From assembly GCF_014207905.1 (NCBI RefSeq), contig NZ_JACHLB010000001.1:248001-312000 (forward strand): 64,000 bases of DNA, in the 5' to 3' direction. The stretch comes from Flavobacterium notoginsengisoli (GTDB lineage Bacteria > Bacteroidota > Bacteroidia > Flavobacteriales > Flavobacteriaceae). Below are positions 9,168 through 18,873 of the stretch, piece by piece. Each line of letters starts with the position of its first letter. Position 1 is the first letter of the stretch. The notes below the pieces were generated by a model. The model did no database searches. It saw only the letters and a program-made list of their open reading frames with translations, and was not told the DNA's origin. The translations under genes and the position numbers were made by a program.

Positions 9168-10108
9168 TGAACCCTACAGATAATTCTGAAGCAATCTTAA
9201 AAGAAATTGATCTAAAATTTCAAGCCATAAATCAAAAAACTGATGTTCAATTAGAAGGATTACTTTGGGCTAAACCAATCACTTATTGGGATTATATTCA
9301 GACCGACGCTCTTTTAAACTTACAAATACAACGCACCACACTTCCTGACGAAATGGTTTTTATCATGTACCATCAGGTAAACGAATTAATCTTCAAAATG
9401 ATTTTGTGGGAAATTGACCAAATAGCTGAAAAAGAAAACATTCAGGTTGATTTTTTCAGTGAAAGATTATCAAGAATTACAAGATATTTTGACATGCTTA
9501 CCAACTCTTTCAGCATTATGGAAAATGGTATGGAAGTAGATCAATATATGAAATTCAGAAACACACTTACTCCTGCCAGCGGATTTCAGAGCGCCCAATA
9601 CAGAATGATCGAATTTGCTTCGACAGATGTAATCAATTTAACAGACAGAAGATACAAAGCAAACTTTGACGAGAATACAGATCTAGAAACTAGTTTTGAA
9701 CATCTATATTGGCAAGCTGCTGGAAAAGACTATCATACAGGAGAAAAATCATACTTGCTTCAAGAATTTGAAAACAAATACAAAGTTCAATTTTTGAGAC
9801 AAATGTCTACTTTTAAGACCAAAAACATCTGGCAAAAATTTTCTCAGCTTCCAGAAAAAGATCAGCAAAATTCAGAATTAATCACAGCAATGCGTCATTA
9901 TGATAAAACAGTGAACATCACTTGGGTTATGCAGCATCTAAATACAGCAAGAAAATACATCTTAGAAAGCGGAAAAGGAAACGGTGAAGCAACTGGCGGA
10001 AGCGACTGGCAAAAATATATGCATCCAAAATACCAAAAACGCATCTTTTTTCCTAAATTGTGGACCGAAGAAGAATTGTCCAACTGGGGAGAAGAAAACA
10101 TAGCCTAA
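9167..10108 (+). CDS. kynA: Tryptophan 2,3-dioxygenase
   Basis: A 313-residue haem dioxygenase that oxidises tryptophan to N-formylkynurenine, the first step of the kynurenine route. Family blocks seen are YHQVNELIFKM, FRNTLTPASGFQSAQYRMIE and the C-terminal GTGGS-like segment (GNGEATGGSDWQKYM), with the conserved MQHLNTARKYI helix. Length fits bacterial TDO. The start is set by the TAATG overlap with the DUF3108 gene. The next gene begins 26 bases after its stop. Confidence 0.93.
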   Translation: MNPTDNSEAILKEIDLKFQAINQKTDVQLEGLLWAKPITYWDYIQTDALLNLQIQRTTLPDEMVFIMYHQVNELIFKMILWEIDQIAEKENIQVDFFSERLSRITRYFDMLTNSFSIMENGMEVDQYMKFRNTLTPASGFQSAQYRMIEFASTDVINLTDRRYKANFDENTDLETSFEHLYWQAAGKDYHTGEKSYLLQEFENKYKVQFLRQMSTFKTKNIWQKFSQLPEKDQQNSELITAMRHYDKTVNITWVMQHLNTARKYILESGKGNGEATGGSDWQKYMHPKYQKRIFFPKLWTEEELSNWGEENIA

Positions 10109-10134
10109 TTCCTCCCAAAAAAATCCCAAAAAGT

Positions 10135-11355
10135 TTGAAAAAAGCAGTCGTAATTTTAATTGTCTTGTTTTCTATTTTTTCATGTAAAAAAACAGAAGAA
10201 AAAGTAGAAACCAAAATTACTAAACCAGCAACCAAAAAAATAGAATTCGGTTTTAATTACGCAGATTTCAATGTTGTTAATGATACAATTTCAAAAGGAG
10301 ATTCATTTGGTTCTATCATTCAAGGACAAAATATTGGCAACAAAAAAGTTTTTGACATTGTAGAGCAAGTTAAAGATTCTTTCAATGTGCGAACTATTCG
10401 TTACGGAAAACCTTTTACTTTACTTCGTTCAAAAAACAAAACAAACAATTTACAAGTTTTTATTTATCAGCCTGATGCTTTAAGTTATTATGTTATTGAT
10501 TTAAGAGACAGCATTGCAAAAGCTTATAAAAAAATAAAACCCGTTACTTTAAAAAGAAAAATTATTGGAGGCGTTTTAAAAAGCTCTCTTTCTGAAACTT
10601 TAGGAAACGAAAGTGTTGAAACCGCATTGGCAAGCAGAATTACAAAAGTATTTTCTTGGTCTATTGACTTCTTTAAACTTAAAAAAGGAGATCGCTACGG
10701 ATTAATTTTCACTGAAAGATTCATTAACGGAAAAACTTACGATGGCGTTGAAGACCTAGAAGCTGCTTTTTTTGAATATAAAGGAAAAATCATTTATGCA
10801 TTCCCGTTTGAAAGAGACACAACTTCTGGGAAAATAGAATATTATGATGATGAAGGAAAAACACTTAAAAACTTCTTCTTAAAAACTCCAATTAAATTCA
10901 GCCGAATCACTTCAAGATTCACGATGAATAGATTCCACCCTGTACAGCATACTTGGAAAGCACACAAAGGAACAGATTATGCAGCACCAACTGGAACTCC
11001 AATTTCTACGACTGCTTCGGGAGTTGTAGAAACTACAGGATATACAGCAGGAAACGGAAACTTTGTAAAAGTAAAACACAACGGAACCTACTCTACTCAA
11101 TATTTACATATGTCAAAAATCTTGGTTCGTCGCGGACAACGTGTTACGCAAGGTCAGACAATTGGTTTGGTTGGAAGTACAGGTTTGGCTTCTGGACCTC
11201 ACGTTTGTTATCGTTTCTGGAAAAATGGTGTTCAAGTAGATGCGCTTCGATTGAATCTTCCAACTGGAGAATCTTTGACAGGAAATGACAGAACCCGTTT
11301 CATGAAACAGATTGAACCTTTGAAAAGAGAATTGGATAGTATTGGGAATTTATAA
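10135..11355 (+). CDS. M23-family peptidoglycan metallopeptidase, lipoprotein, with Cys in place of a zinc His
   Basis: A predicted cell-envelope lipoprotein of 406 residues that would cut peptidoglycan cross-bridges. The TTG at 10135 is the likely start because it begins a lipoprotein signal (KKAVVILIVLFSIFSC); the open frame reaches back to 10060 inside kynA but that part lacks a signal. The C-terminal LytM domain shows His277 and Asp281 (HKGTDYAAP) as zinc ligands and catalytic His325 (YLHMS). The usual final H-x-H is H356-V-C358 (GPHVCYRFW), so the third zinc ligand would be Cys. I recall this variant in other Bacteroidota members, so it probably marks a subfamily rather than inactivation. 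Confidence 0.88.
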   Translation: MKKAVVILIVLFSIFSCKKTEEKVETKITKPATKKIEFGFNYADFNVVNDTISKGDSFGSIIQGQNIGNKKVFDIVEQVKDSFNVRTIRYGKPFTLLRSKNKTNNLQVFIYQPDALSYYVIDLRDSIAKAYKKIKPVTLKRKIIGGVLKSSLSETLGNESVETALASRITKVFSWSIDFFKLKKGDRYGLIFTERFINGKTYDGVEDLEAAFFEYKGKIIYAFPFERDTTSGKIEYYDDEGKTLKNFFLKTPIKFSRITSRFTMNRFHPVQHTWKAHKGTDYAAPTGTPISTTASGVVETTGYTAGNGNFVKVKHNGTYSTQYLHMSKILVRRGQRVTQGQTIGLVGSTGLASGPHVCYRFWKNGVQVDALRLNLPTGESLTGNDRTRFMKQIEPLKRELDSIGNL

Positions 11356-11403
11356 AAATCATCCGAAAACATTTCTAAAATTTTAGATTTTAAATCGAAA
11401 ACC

Positions 11404-12024
11404 ATGAAAAACGAGCGTCTTAGAACTATGTATCATGAAACTTTTTCTGGTTTAAAATTATTTTATAGAGACACCTCTCTTTCAGAAAATTTCATTTCAA
11501 ATTATAAAATCGGACAAATCATTCAAGAAAAAGGTTTTACTGATATGAGTTCGATTGGCGGAGGACTTTCGGGAAATTTAAGGTATCTGATTGCGAGTGC
11601 GCACCCAAAAGATTTATCAAAATTTAATCCCGATTCTGCAAAAATCGGTCATTTTCTTTTAGATTCGATTTCGTATTTTAAAGTATTGGATATTCAGAAA
11701 ATTGAAGATAAAACACAGATCTTTCTTTTAAATATTCCAGACAATTCGATTTCACTTTTTAAAAATTCATCTTCAAACTTAGAAGAAGAAATTATTGAAA
11801 AAGCACAAAAACGCTTTCGCGAAAAAATCGATGCCGCCTTAATTCCAGAATTACAAACTGAAAATTGGAAAGAAAGAACAAAATCTCCGCTTGGAATGAG
11901 CGATAATGGCGAATTGTTTTTTGATGATTCGAAAATTAAAACCGAATCTCAAAAAAGAATCGATATTGATATCGCAAAGAAAACCATTGAGATTAATAAA
12001 AAACCTTGGTGGAAGATTTGGTAA
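11404..12024 (+). CDS. Conserved hypothetical cytoplasmic protein
   Basis: A 206-residue protein that I do not recognise. It has no signal peptide or membrane segment. A glycine-rich stretch (SSIGGGLSGNLRYLIASAH, residues about 50-68) precedes a mixed alpha/beta part, and the C-terminus is lysine-rich and ends PWWKIW. It begins 48 bases after the M23 gene and is followed 15 bases later by a small lipoprotein gene, so it may belong to the same transcript. Confidence 0.7.
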   Translation: MKNERLRTMYHETFSGLKLFYRDTSLSENFISNYKIGQIIQEKGFTDMSSIGGGLSGNLRYLIASAHPKDLSKFNPDSAKIGHFLLDSISYFKVLDIQKIEDKTQIFLLNIPDNSISLFKNSSSNLEEEIIEKAQKRFREKIDAALIPELQTENWKERTKSPLGMSDNGELFFDDSKIKTESQKRIDIDIAKKTIEINKKPWWKIW

Positions 12025-12039
12025 AATGACTCATTATTA

Positions 12040-12369
12040 ATGAAAAAATATTTATTACTAATTTCAATCCTAATAATTGGATGTTCAAATCCAAAGACTT
12101 TTATCTTAAAAGACAATAAAGAGGATAAATATTTTGTCCAAAAATTAATTGACAATGCTTTCGAAAAAGATTTAATCGGGGAATCACCTTTGATTGTAAT
12201 AAACGGAATTCCATTTAAATACAATAAGAAACAAGACACAATCTTAATACCGCTTAAGAAATCCGATATCATTACTTTAAATTTTTTAAACCTAAATAGC
12301 AGTCGAATAATTTACAATGAAAAAGAAAATGATGGCGCAATTATCATTGCTGCAAAAAATCGAGAGTAA
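12040..12369 (+). CDS. Small lipoprotein with TonB-plug-like fragment
   Basis: A 109-residue protein with a lipobox (LLISILIIGC, Cys15), so it should be a membrane-anchored lipoprotein. The mature part (SPLIVINGIPF ... GAIIIAAKN) resembles the short beta-alpha plug-like fold seen at the N-terminus of TonB-dependent receptors, where a named element is followed by a GAIII-type strand. Such short stand-alone proteins are common in Bacteroidota, function unknown. Confidence 0.7.
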   Translation: MKKYLLLISILIIGCSNPKTFILKDNKEDKYFVQKLIDNAFEKDLIGESPLIVINGIPFKYNKKQDTILIPLKKSDIITLNFLNLNSSRIIYNEKENDGAIIIAAKNRE

Positions 12370-12481
12370 AATCCATAAAACGTTTTCGTAACTAATTGTT
12401 ATATAATCGTGAACCGCTACCCTTTTAAAAGTTATTTCAGTATTTTTGTGTTTCAAAAAACAAACTCAATTATAGATAAAA

Positions 12482-14125
12482 ATGGCTTTAAACACAACAA
12501 ACCCAACTGGGACTGAAGCGTGGAAAAATCTCCAAAACCACTATAACGCAATTCACGAAACCACAATACAAGAATTGTTTCAACAAGATAGTGCCCGCGC
12601 TGAAAAATTCAATTTGCAATGGAATGACTTTTTAGTTGATTATTCTAAAAATAATATCAGTCAGGAAACTATTTCACTTTTATTAGAATTAGCAGACTCA
12701 ATCGGATTAAAAAATGCAATTGCTGATTATTTTGGAGGTGAATTAATCAATAAAACAGAAAATCGTGCAGTTCTTCATACGGCTTTACGTGCTCCAGAAT
12801 CGGCAGTTATTAATGTTGATGGTGAAAATGTAATTCCAGAAGTTTACGAAGTAAAAAATAAAATCAAACAATTTACTGAAGAAGTAATTTCAGGACAAAG
12901 AAAAGGTTACACAGGAAAAGCTTTTACAGATGTTGTAAATATCGGAATCGGTGGTTCTGACCTTGGCCCTGTTATGGCGGTTGAAGCTTTACAGTTTTAC
13001 AAAAACCATTTAAATCTTCATTTCGTTTCAAACGTTGATGGAGATCATGTAAATGAAATCATTAAAAAACTAAATCCAGAAACTACTTTATTTGTAATTG
13101 TTTCTAAAACTTTTACAACTCAAGAAACGCTTTCGAATTCAGAAACTATTAAAGAATGGTTCTTGAAATCGGCTACTCAAGAAGATATTGCAAAACATTT
13201 CGCGGCGGTTTCTACAAACATTAAAAACGTAACAGAATTCGGAATTAATCCAGACAATGTTTTCCCGATGTGGGACTGGGTTGGAGGAAGATTTTCTCTT
13301 TGGAGTGCCGTTGGTTTAAGTATTGCTTTGGCAATTGGTTTTGAAAATTACAACCAATTATTAGTCGGAGCAAATGAAATGGATGAACATTTCAAATCTG
13401 CAGAATTTGACCAAAACATTCCTGTAATTTTAGCCTTATTGAGCGTTTGGTATAATAATTTTTATGGTGCTGAAAGCGAAGCTTTAATTCCGTACACACA
13501 ATATCTATCGAAATTAGCTCCATATTTACAGCAAGCAACTATGGAAAGTAACGGAAAAAGTGTTGGCCGCGACGGAAAACCTGTTAACTACCAAACAGGA
13601 ACTATTATTTGGGGAGAGCCAGGAACTAATTCTCAACATGCATTTTTCCAATTAATTCACCAAGGGACAAAAAGAATTCCGACAGATTTTATCGGTTTTG
13701 TAAAACCACTTTATGGAAACGAAGATCATCATGATAAATTGATGTCAAATTTCTTCGCGCAAACAGAAGCTTTAATGAACGGAAAAACTCCAGCACAAGT
13801 TCAAGCAGAATTTGACAAACAAGGACTTTCTGCAGAAAAAGCATCTTATTTATTGCCTTTTAAAGTTTTTACAGGAAACAAACCAACAAACACAATTTTA
13901 ATTCAGAAACTGACTCCAAAAAGCTTAGGTTCTTTGATTGCCTTATATGAGCACAAAATCTTTACTCAGGGAATTATCTGGAACATCTTCAGCTTTGATC
14001 AATGGGGAGTTGAATTAGGAAAACAATTGGCTAATTCTATCTTAGATGAAATCAATTCTAAAACTGTTAAAACACATGACAGTTCGACTTCATTTTTATT
14101 GAATCATTTCTTAAAAAATAAATAA
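12482..14125 (+). CDS. pgi: Glucose-6-phosphate isomerase
   Basis: A 547-residue cytosolic enzyme interconverting glucose-6-phosphate and fructose-6-phosphate. The family signatures are present: [14 protein letters not shown], the sugar-phosphate loop [30 protein letters not shown], the catalytic region [16 protein letters not shown], and the C-terminal [12 protein letters not shown] with the active-site Lys. Length matches the E. coli-type enzyme. A possible TATTTTTG element lies at 12441-12448 but without a clear TTG upstream. Confidence 0.97.
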   Translation: MALNTTNPTGTEAWKNLQNHYNAIHETTIQELFQQDSARAEKFNLQWNDFLVDYSKNNISQETISLLLELADSIGLKNAIADYFGGELINKTENRAVLHTALRAPESAVINVDGENVIPEVYEVKNKIKQFTEEVISGQRKGYTGKAFTDVVNIGIGGSDLGPVMAVEALQFYKNHLNLHFVSNVDGDHVNEIIKKLNPETTLFVIVSKTFTTQETLSNSETIKEWFLKSATQEDIAKHFAAVSTNIKNVTEFGINPDNVFPMWDWVGGRFSLWSAVGLSIALAIGFENYNQLLVGANEMDEHFKSAEFDQNIPVILALLSVWYNNFYGAESEALIPYTQYLSKLAPYLQQATMESNGKSVGRDGKPVNYQTGTIIWGEPGTNSQHAFFQLIHQGTKRIPTDFIGFVKPLYGNEDHHDKLMSNFFAQTEALMNGKTPAQVQAEFDKQGLSAEKASYLLPFKVFTGNKPTNTILIQKLTPKSLGSLIALYEHKIFTQGIIWNIFSFDQWGVELGKQLANSILDEINSKTVKTHDSSTSFLLNHFLKNK

Positions 14126-14157
14126 GAGCAAAAATTTAATATTTCTCTAACAGATTG

Positions 14158-14195
14158 AAACGTCTTAATTTAACAAAAATTAAGACGTTTTTTTA
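14158..14195 (+). terminator. Intrinsic terminator of pgi
   Basis: Fourteen-base perfect arms (14158-14171 and 14177-14190, AAACGTCTTAATTT and its complement) with a 5-base loop run into T residues. Confidence 0.9.
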
Positions 14196-14281
14196 CATAA
14201 AAAGCCGACAAAATGAAGACAAATAAGGTTCATTTGCACAATTTCACTTACAATCCTATTCAAAAAAATACACATTTAACA

Positions 14282-14320
14282 AAAAACACTTGCATTAATT
14301 CAAGAAAACAGTGTTTTTTT
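14282..14320. other. Second hairpin in the pgi-TonB receptor gap
   Basis: AAAAACACT and AGTGTTTTT pair, with an inner CTTG/CAAG pairing, and a T-run follows. It lies 90 bases after the pgi terminator. It may be a remnant terminator or a transcript end of something unseen. Nothing else is evident between 14196 and 14414. Confidence 0.5.
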
Positions 14321-14414
14321 TAATAAAAAAAGGAAAATTCATTTTAATGCGCAACATAAAAGACAAAACTGGTTTTTCTTAACATTTCGATAACATTATC
14401 TAAGTTATTTGTTA

Positions 14415-14422
14415 TAATTTTG
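14415..14422 (+). promoter_or_regulatory. Probable -7 element for the TonB receptor gene
   Basis: TAATTTTG fits TAnnTTTG, 26 bases before the ATG at 14449. No clear TTG is found at the expected upstream spacing, so only the -7 part is supported. Confidence 0.45.
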
Positions 14423-14448
14423 CCAAAAACAATTAACTCAATAACAAA

Positions 14449-17193
14449 ATGAAGAAAATGAAAAATTGGTTACTGACTGGACTATTTTTTATGATAGTTT
14501 CGACCGTATTTTCTCAAGGAAAGGTTACTGGTACAATTACTGACGGAGTCGGTTCATTACCAGGAGCAAACGTAGTTATCAAAGGATCTACTACGGCAAC
14601 TTCAACAGATTTTGATGGTAAATTTACACTTAACGCAACATCAAATTCAGGCGAGATCGTAATCTCATTCTTAGGTTACGACAATCAAACTGTAAAATTT
14701 ACAGTGGCTAATGGTGCAACTACAAACTTAGGAACTATTGTTTTAGTTTCTAACTCAAACGAATTGAGCGAGATCGTAGTTAAAAGTAGCACAGTAGATA
14801 TTGCAAAAGACAGAAAAACTCCTGTAGCTGTTTCTACAATTAAAGCAGCTGAAATTCAGGCAAAATTAGGAAACCAAGAGCTTCCTGAAATGTTAAAAAG
14901 CACTCCATCTGTTTATGTAACTAAATCTGGTGGTGGTTTTGGAGATTCAAGAATTACAGTTCGTGGATTTAGCCAAAATAACGTTGCTGTAATGGTAAAC
15001 GGTATGCCAGTTAACGACATGGAAAACGGAGCAGTATACTGGAGTAACTGGGCAGGTTTATCTGACGTTACTTCATTCATTCAAGTACAAAGAGGTTTAG
15101 GATCTTCAAAATTAGCAATTGCTTCTGTTGGGGGAACTATGAACTACGTAACTAAAGCTTCAGATTTAAAACAAGGTGGTACTGTTGGTACTTCTTTTGG
15201 TAACGATAATTTCTTCAAATCTAACGTTTCTTACAACACAGGAAAATTAGACAGCGGATTCTCTGCTTCTGTTTTATATAGCCACACTCAAGGTGATGGA
15301 TATGTTGATGGAACTAAATTTAACGGAGACAACTACTATATCGCTTTAGGTTATACAACTAAAAACAACAAGCACGATTTCCAATTCACGGTTACTGGCG
15401 CTCCACAATGGCACGATCAGAGATCTACATTTATCACTATTGCTCAATACCAACAATATGGTACAGCTACTGATCCAAACATTAAATACAACTCTGACTG
15501 GGGTTATAAAGATGGTAAAGAATTCAACATGGTAAGAAACTACTACCACAAACCAGTTATTTCTTTAAACTATGATTTCCAAATCAACGAAACTTCAAAA
15601 TTATCAACTGTTGCTTATGTATCTTTCGGACGTGGTGGAGGATCTAGAGGTGCAGGTTTCATTAGAGGTTTAAACTATGCAAATGCTGCATTCAGAACTG
15701 CAAACGGTTTAGTTGATTATGACAAAATAGTTGCTTACAACTCAGGACAACCTGTAAGTATCAACGGAACTAATTACACTCGTACGACTACTGGAACAAG
15801 TGGTGAATACAGAAATACTGCTCTTTCTGGAAACAATTCTACAAATGGTATTTCTCAAATTTCATCTGTTAACTCTCATAACTGGTATGGAGCAATTGTT
15901 AACTTCAACAAAAAATTCTCTGACCGTTTAACTTGGGATTTAGGAATTGATGTAAGAGGATACAAAGGTATCCACTACCAAAACATCAACAACTTATTAG
16001 GAGCAGATTCATTCGCAGATAATTATGATTTAAACAATCCTAATAGAGTTTTATACAACACATATTCTACATATCCAGCATGGAACGTATTCAAAAGTAC
16101 GGATAGTGAAGAAAAAATCAACTTCAACAATGATGGTGATGTAAGATGGTACGGTGGATTTACTCAATTAGAGTATTCTACTGATAAATTTACTGCATTT
16201 GTTCAAGGTGCACTTTCTCAACAAGGATTCAAAAGAGTTGATTACTTTAAATACTTATCAACAGATCCTTTATCTAGCACAGATTACGAAAACATCTTAG
16301 GTGGTAACGTAAAAGGTGGTGTTAACTACAACATCAACGAGCACCACAATGTTTTTGTTAACTCAGGATACTACTCAAAACAACCATTCTTTAATGCTGT
16401 TTATCCAAACAATGCTTCATTAGTAAATGGTAACTTAACAAACGAAAAAATCTTCGGTATTGAAGCTGGTTATGGTTTACGTACAAAAATGTTTACTGCT
16501 AACTTAAACTTCTACCGTACTTCATGGAAAGATAGATACCAAAGATCTAATGATGGAGCTGCAGACAACCCTGGAGGTTACTATGACTTCGCTGGAATTA
16601 CAGAAATCCACTCAGGTATCGAATTTGACGCTACTGCTAAAGTACTTGACAAACTTACACTTACTGGTATGTTCTCTATTGGAGACTGGAAATATGATGG
16701 AACAAGTACAAGTAACCGTTATGACTCAGCAAACAACCCTGTTGGTGGAGGTACTGCTACAACATTATACCTTGATGGTGTAAGAGTTGGAGATGCTGCT
16801 CAAACAACTGCTGCTGTAGGTGCAACTTATGAGATTTTACCACGTTTTACTGTTGATGCAAACTATAACTACAATGACAAGTTATACGCTGCAATTTCTC
16901 CAGGAAACTTTACTTCAGCAACTAACAGAGGTTCATTACAATTACCTTCTTACGGTACAGCTGATGCTGGTTTATCATACAAATTGTTAGTTGGAAAAAA
17001 CAAAAGCAACTCTGTAGGTTTCAGATTAAACGTAAACAACGTTTTTGATTACACTTATATTGCTGAAGCAAAAACTAACTACTTTGCTGCTGATTACCCA
17101 ACTCAGCCAACTTACAAAGGAATTTCTACAAACAACCAAGTATACTTTGGTTTCGGTAGAACTTGGAACTTTGCATTACGTTACGATTTCTAA
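14449..17193 (+). CDS. TonB-dependent receptor with carboxypeptidase-regulatory-like domain
   Basis: A 914-residue outer-membrane transporter. It has a signal peptide (residues about 4-22, ending VFSQG), an N-terminal CarboxypepD-reg-like domain (VTGTITDGVGSLPGANVVIK, residues about 25-105), a plug domain (TVRGFSQNNVAVMVNGMPVND, GGTMNYVTKAS) and a long 22-strand-type barrel ending in Phe (NFALRYDF). No SusD partner follows, so it is a stand-alone receptor; substrate not predictable. The gene is rich in the preferred codons AAC, GGT and TTA, which suggests high expression. An ATG at 14458 is an alternative start. Confidence 0.92.
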   Translation: MKKMKNWLLTGLFFMIVSTVFSQGKVTGTITDGVGSLPGANVVIKGSTTATSTDFDGKFTLNATSNSGEIVISFLGYDNQTVKFTVANGATTNLGTIVLVSNSNELSEIVVKSSTVDIAKDRKTPVAVSTIKAAEIQAKLGNQELPEMLKSTPSVYVTKSGGGFGDSRITVRGFSQNNVAVMVNGMPVNDMENGAVYWSNWAGLSDVTSFIQVQRGLGSSKLAIASVGGTMNYVTKASDLKQGGTVGTSFGNDNFFKSNVSYNTGKLDSGFSASVLYSHTQGDGYVDGTKFNGDNYYIALGYTTKNNKHDFQFTVTGAPQWHDQRSTFITIAQYQQYGTATDPNIKYNSDWGYKDGKEFNMVRNYYHKPVISLNYDFQINETSKLSTVAYVSFGRGGGSRGAGFIRGLNYANAAFRTANGLVDYDKIVAYNSGQPVSINGTNYTRTTTGTSGEYRNTALSGNNSTNGISQISSVNSHNWYGAIVNFNKKFSDRLTWDLGIDVRGYKGIHYQNINNLLGADSFADNYDLNNPNRVLYNTYSTYPAWNVFKSTDSEEKINFNNDGDVRWYGGFTQLEYSTDKFTAFVQGALSQQGFKRVDYFKYLSTDPLSSTDYENILGGNVKGGVNYNINEHHNVFVNSGYYSKQPFFNAVYPNNASLVNGNLTNEKIFGIEAGYGLRTKMFTANLNFYRTSWKDRYQRSNDGAADNPGGYYDFAGITEIHSGIEFDATAKVLDKLTLTGMFSIGDWKYDGTSTSNRYDSANNPVGGGTATTLYLDGVRVGDAAQTTAAVGATYEILPRFTVDANYNYNDKLYAAISPGNFTSATNRGSLQLPSYGTADAGLSYKLLVGKNKSNSVGFRLNVNNVFDYTYIAEAKTNYFAADYPTQPTYKGISTNNQVYFGFGRTWNFALRYDF

Positions 17194-17220
17194 GAATTTA
17201 GAATCTAAATAAATAGTAAA

Positions 17221-17257
17221 AACGGCATTGACTTTTAAGTCTAATGCCGTTTTTTTA
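17221..17257 (+). terminator. Intrinsic terminator of the TonB receptor gene
   Basis: AACGGCATT (17221-17229) pairs with AATGCCGTT (17243-17251), with an inner GACTT/AAGTC stem, followed by a T-run. Confidence 0.9.
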
Positions 17258-17270
17258 TAGTCATTTTTGT

Positions 17271-17278
17271 TATATTTG
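17271..17278 (+). promoter_or_regulatory. Probable -7 element upstream of the small membrane protein gene
   Basis: TATATTTG fits the TAnnTTTG element and lies 22 bases before the ATG at 17301. The upstream region is T-rich but has no TTG at the usual distance. Confidence 0.5.
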
Positions 17279-17300
17279 TTTCAAACAAAAAACAAGGTTT

Positions 17301-17723
17301 ATGTATAATTTTCTACAAAAATTCCACTCTGGATGGGCCTATTTAGCATTACTGCTTTTGCTTGTTGCAGTTGTTAATGCAATCATCGGAGTAACATCAA
17401 AAAAAGAGTTTACAGCTAAAGATCGCAAAATTGCTTTATTTGCTTTAATCGGGACTCATACACAGTTATTAATTGGTTTAATACTATATTTTGTTTCTCC
17501 ACTTGGAAAAGCAGCTTTTGGCCAGATGTCAAATGCAGAACTTAGATTAACATCATTAGAACATCCGCTTATTAATCTTATTGCAATCGTCCTTATTACA
17601 ATTGGATGGTCTAAACATAAAAAATTAATCAATAGCGAAGCTAAGTTTAAAACCTTTGCTATATTTTACGGATTAGGATTATTGCTTATTTTAAGTAGAA
17701 TTCCATGGAACCTTTGGTTCTAG
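17301..17723 (+). CDS. Small integral membrane protein, four helices
   Basis: A 140-residue protein with four predicted membrane segments (LALLLLLVAVVNAIIGV; IALFALIGTHTQLLIGLILYF; LINLIAIVLITIGW; AIFYGLGLLLILSRIPW). Conserved His residues in THTQ and EHPL resemble cytochrome-b-like membrane proteins, but haem binding is not shown. Relatives in flavobacteria often carry a mistaken ribosomal-protein name. The ATG at 17301 is chosen because upstream codons lie in the promoter. Confidence 0.8.
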   Translation: MYNFLQKFHSGWAYLALLLLLVAVVNAIIGVTSKKEFTAKDRKIALFALIGTHTQLLIGLILYFVSPLGKAAFGQMSNAELRLTSLEHPLINLIAIVLITIGWSKHKKLINSEAKFKTFAIFYGLGLLLILSRIPWNLWF

Positions 17724-17737
17724 AAAAAACCAATTAA

Positions 17738-17763
17738 GAGCCCTTTCAACAGGGCTTTTTTTA
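17738..17763 (+). terminator. Intrinsic terminator
   Basis: AGCCCT (17739-17744) pairs with AGGGCT (17751-17756) around TTCAAC, followed by a T-run, 16 bases after the membrane protein gene. Confidence 0.88.
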
Positions 17764-17815
17764 TCTCGGCATATTATTTGTACAAACTCCCCCCAAGTCT
17801 GAAAAAAAATAACCC

Positions 17816-18307
17816 ATGAGAAATAAAAAAATCATTTTATTCGCCACAATCGCTTTCACTTTAATTAGTGGTTTTACCTATGTTATAAGTCAAACAAAAC
17901 CTGCAACAGACCCAAAAATCACTCAAGACACTGTAAAAAATGCAAGACCCAATATTATTGCATTACCTGTAGATTCTGTTTTTACAGACAAAGGATTAAA
18001 ACTTAGACCATACAAAAAAAACGCACATGCCTCCTACTATGCAGATCGTTTTAATGGAAAAAGAACCGCTAACGGAAGCAGATTCAACAACAACAGTTAC
18101 ACGGCAGCTCACAAAAAACTTCCTTTTGGAACTAGAGTAAAAGTGACCAATGAAGCAAACGGAAAGTTTGTTATTGTAAAAATTACCGACCGCGGCCCGT
18201 TTGTAAAAACCCGCGAAATCGATTTGTCCAAAAGAGCTTTTATGGATATCACCAAAAATAAAGGTGCCGGAGCAATGAAAGTTACAATCGAAACTATAGT
18301 AGAATAA
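17816..18307 (+). CDS. RlpA-family septal ring lytic transglycosylase-like protein
   Basis: A 163-residue exported protein with an N-terminal hydrophobic signal (IILFATIAFTLISGFTYVIS) and a double-psi beta-barrel domain over about residues 75-160. The RlpA pattern is complete: ASYYADRFNGKRTANGSRFN, HKKLPFGTRVKVTN, ITDRGPFVKTREIDLSKRAF with the catalytic-site Asp. No SPOR domain is present, so it is the short form. RlpA proteins cleave peptide-free glycan at the septum. Confidence 0.9.
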   Translation: MRNKKIILFATIAFTLISGFTYVISQTKPATDPKITQDTVKNARPNIIALPVDSVFTDKGLKLRPYKKNAHASYYADRFNGKRTANGSRFNNNSYTAAHKKLPFGTRVKVTNEANGKFVIVKITDRGPFVKTREIDLSKRAFMDITKNKGAGAMKVTIETIVE

Positions 18308-18342
18308 AAAAAATCCCGCTTTAAAAGCGGGATTTTTTTTAA
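18303..18342. terminator. Bidirectional terminator between convergent genes
   Basis: AAATCCCGCT (18311-18320) pairs with AGCGGGATTT (18326-18335), with A-run and T-run flanks, and overlaps the ends of the RlpA-like gene and the DinB-like gene. Confidence 0.9.
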
Positions 18343-18794
18343 ACCAATTTCCTTAAAGTCATCACAATTCCGGTATGAATTCCTTCGTGATAATTATTAA
18401 AATCTAATGCATCTTGAACGTTACTCAAAGTAAATCCCATGCTGGTTGTATATTCATTATAATCAACAAAAAGACCGCTTTCAAAATCATTTTTCGTTTT
18501 TTCAAATGTGCTTAAAAGTAAAGTTTTAACCTCATTTACCTCTTCTTCAGAAACATCTCCTTCTGGTTTTGTTCCTTTTCGATATTTCAAAATAAATTCT
18601 TCTGAAACCATTGTCGGGAGACCAGATAATTTATAAACCAATGTTTGCTGCGCTGCAACGCAATGTGCCACATTCCAAATAATATTGTTATTGAAGCCTT
18701 GCGGAATTTTGTTTAATTGTTCTAAAGAATGACTTTCTAAAATTTTCAAGAGAATTTCTCTTATTGTTTTTTGGGTTTCAAAAACTGAACTCAT
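18339..18794 (-). CDS. DinB family protein
   Basis: A 151-residue four-helix protein of the DinB/YfiT type, a putative metal-dependent thiol transferase fold. The likely metal His residues are in IWNVAHCVAAQQ and in the C-terminal NNYHEGIHTGIVM (HxxxH). Length is typical. Substrate and thiol cofactor are unknown. The gene runs toward the RlpA-like gene and shares its terminator. Confidence 0.88.
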   Translation of the reverse strand: MSSVFETQKTIREILLKILESHSLEQLNKIPQGFNNNIIWNVAHCVAAQQTLVYKLSGLPTMVSEEFILKYRKGTKPEGDVSEEEVNEVKTLLLSTFEKTKNDFESGLFVDYNEYTTSMGFTLSNVQDALDFNNYHEGIHTGIVMTLRKLV

Positions 18795-18873
18795 GTTATT
18801 ATTTTTTTTCTAAAATTAATCATTTTTAAGTTTCAAATGATTTTTCTTTGTAGTCTAATACAATTCAAAAATC

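Noticed and set aside
10060..10134. N-terminal extension of the M23 protein overlapping kynA
   Set aside because: The extra 25 residues precede a clear lipoprotein signal, lie in another frame inside kynA, and would hide the signal; TTG at 10135 is preferred.
10953..11288. Open frame of 111 codons inside the M23 gene
   Set aside because: It overlaps a confident coding region in another frame, is rich in Arg, Ser and Cys of shadow type and shows no motif.
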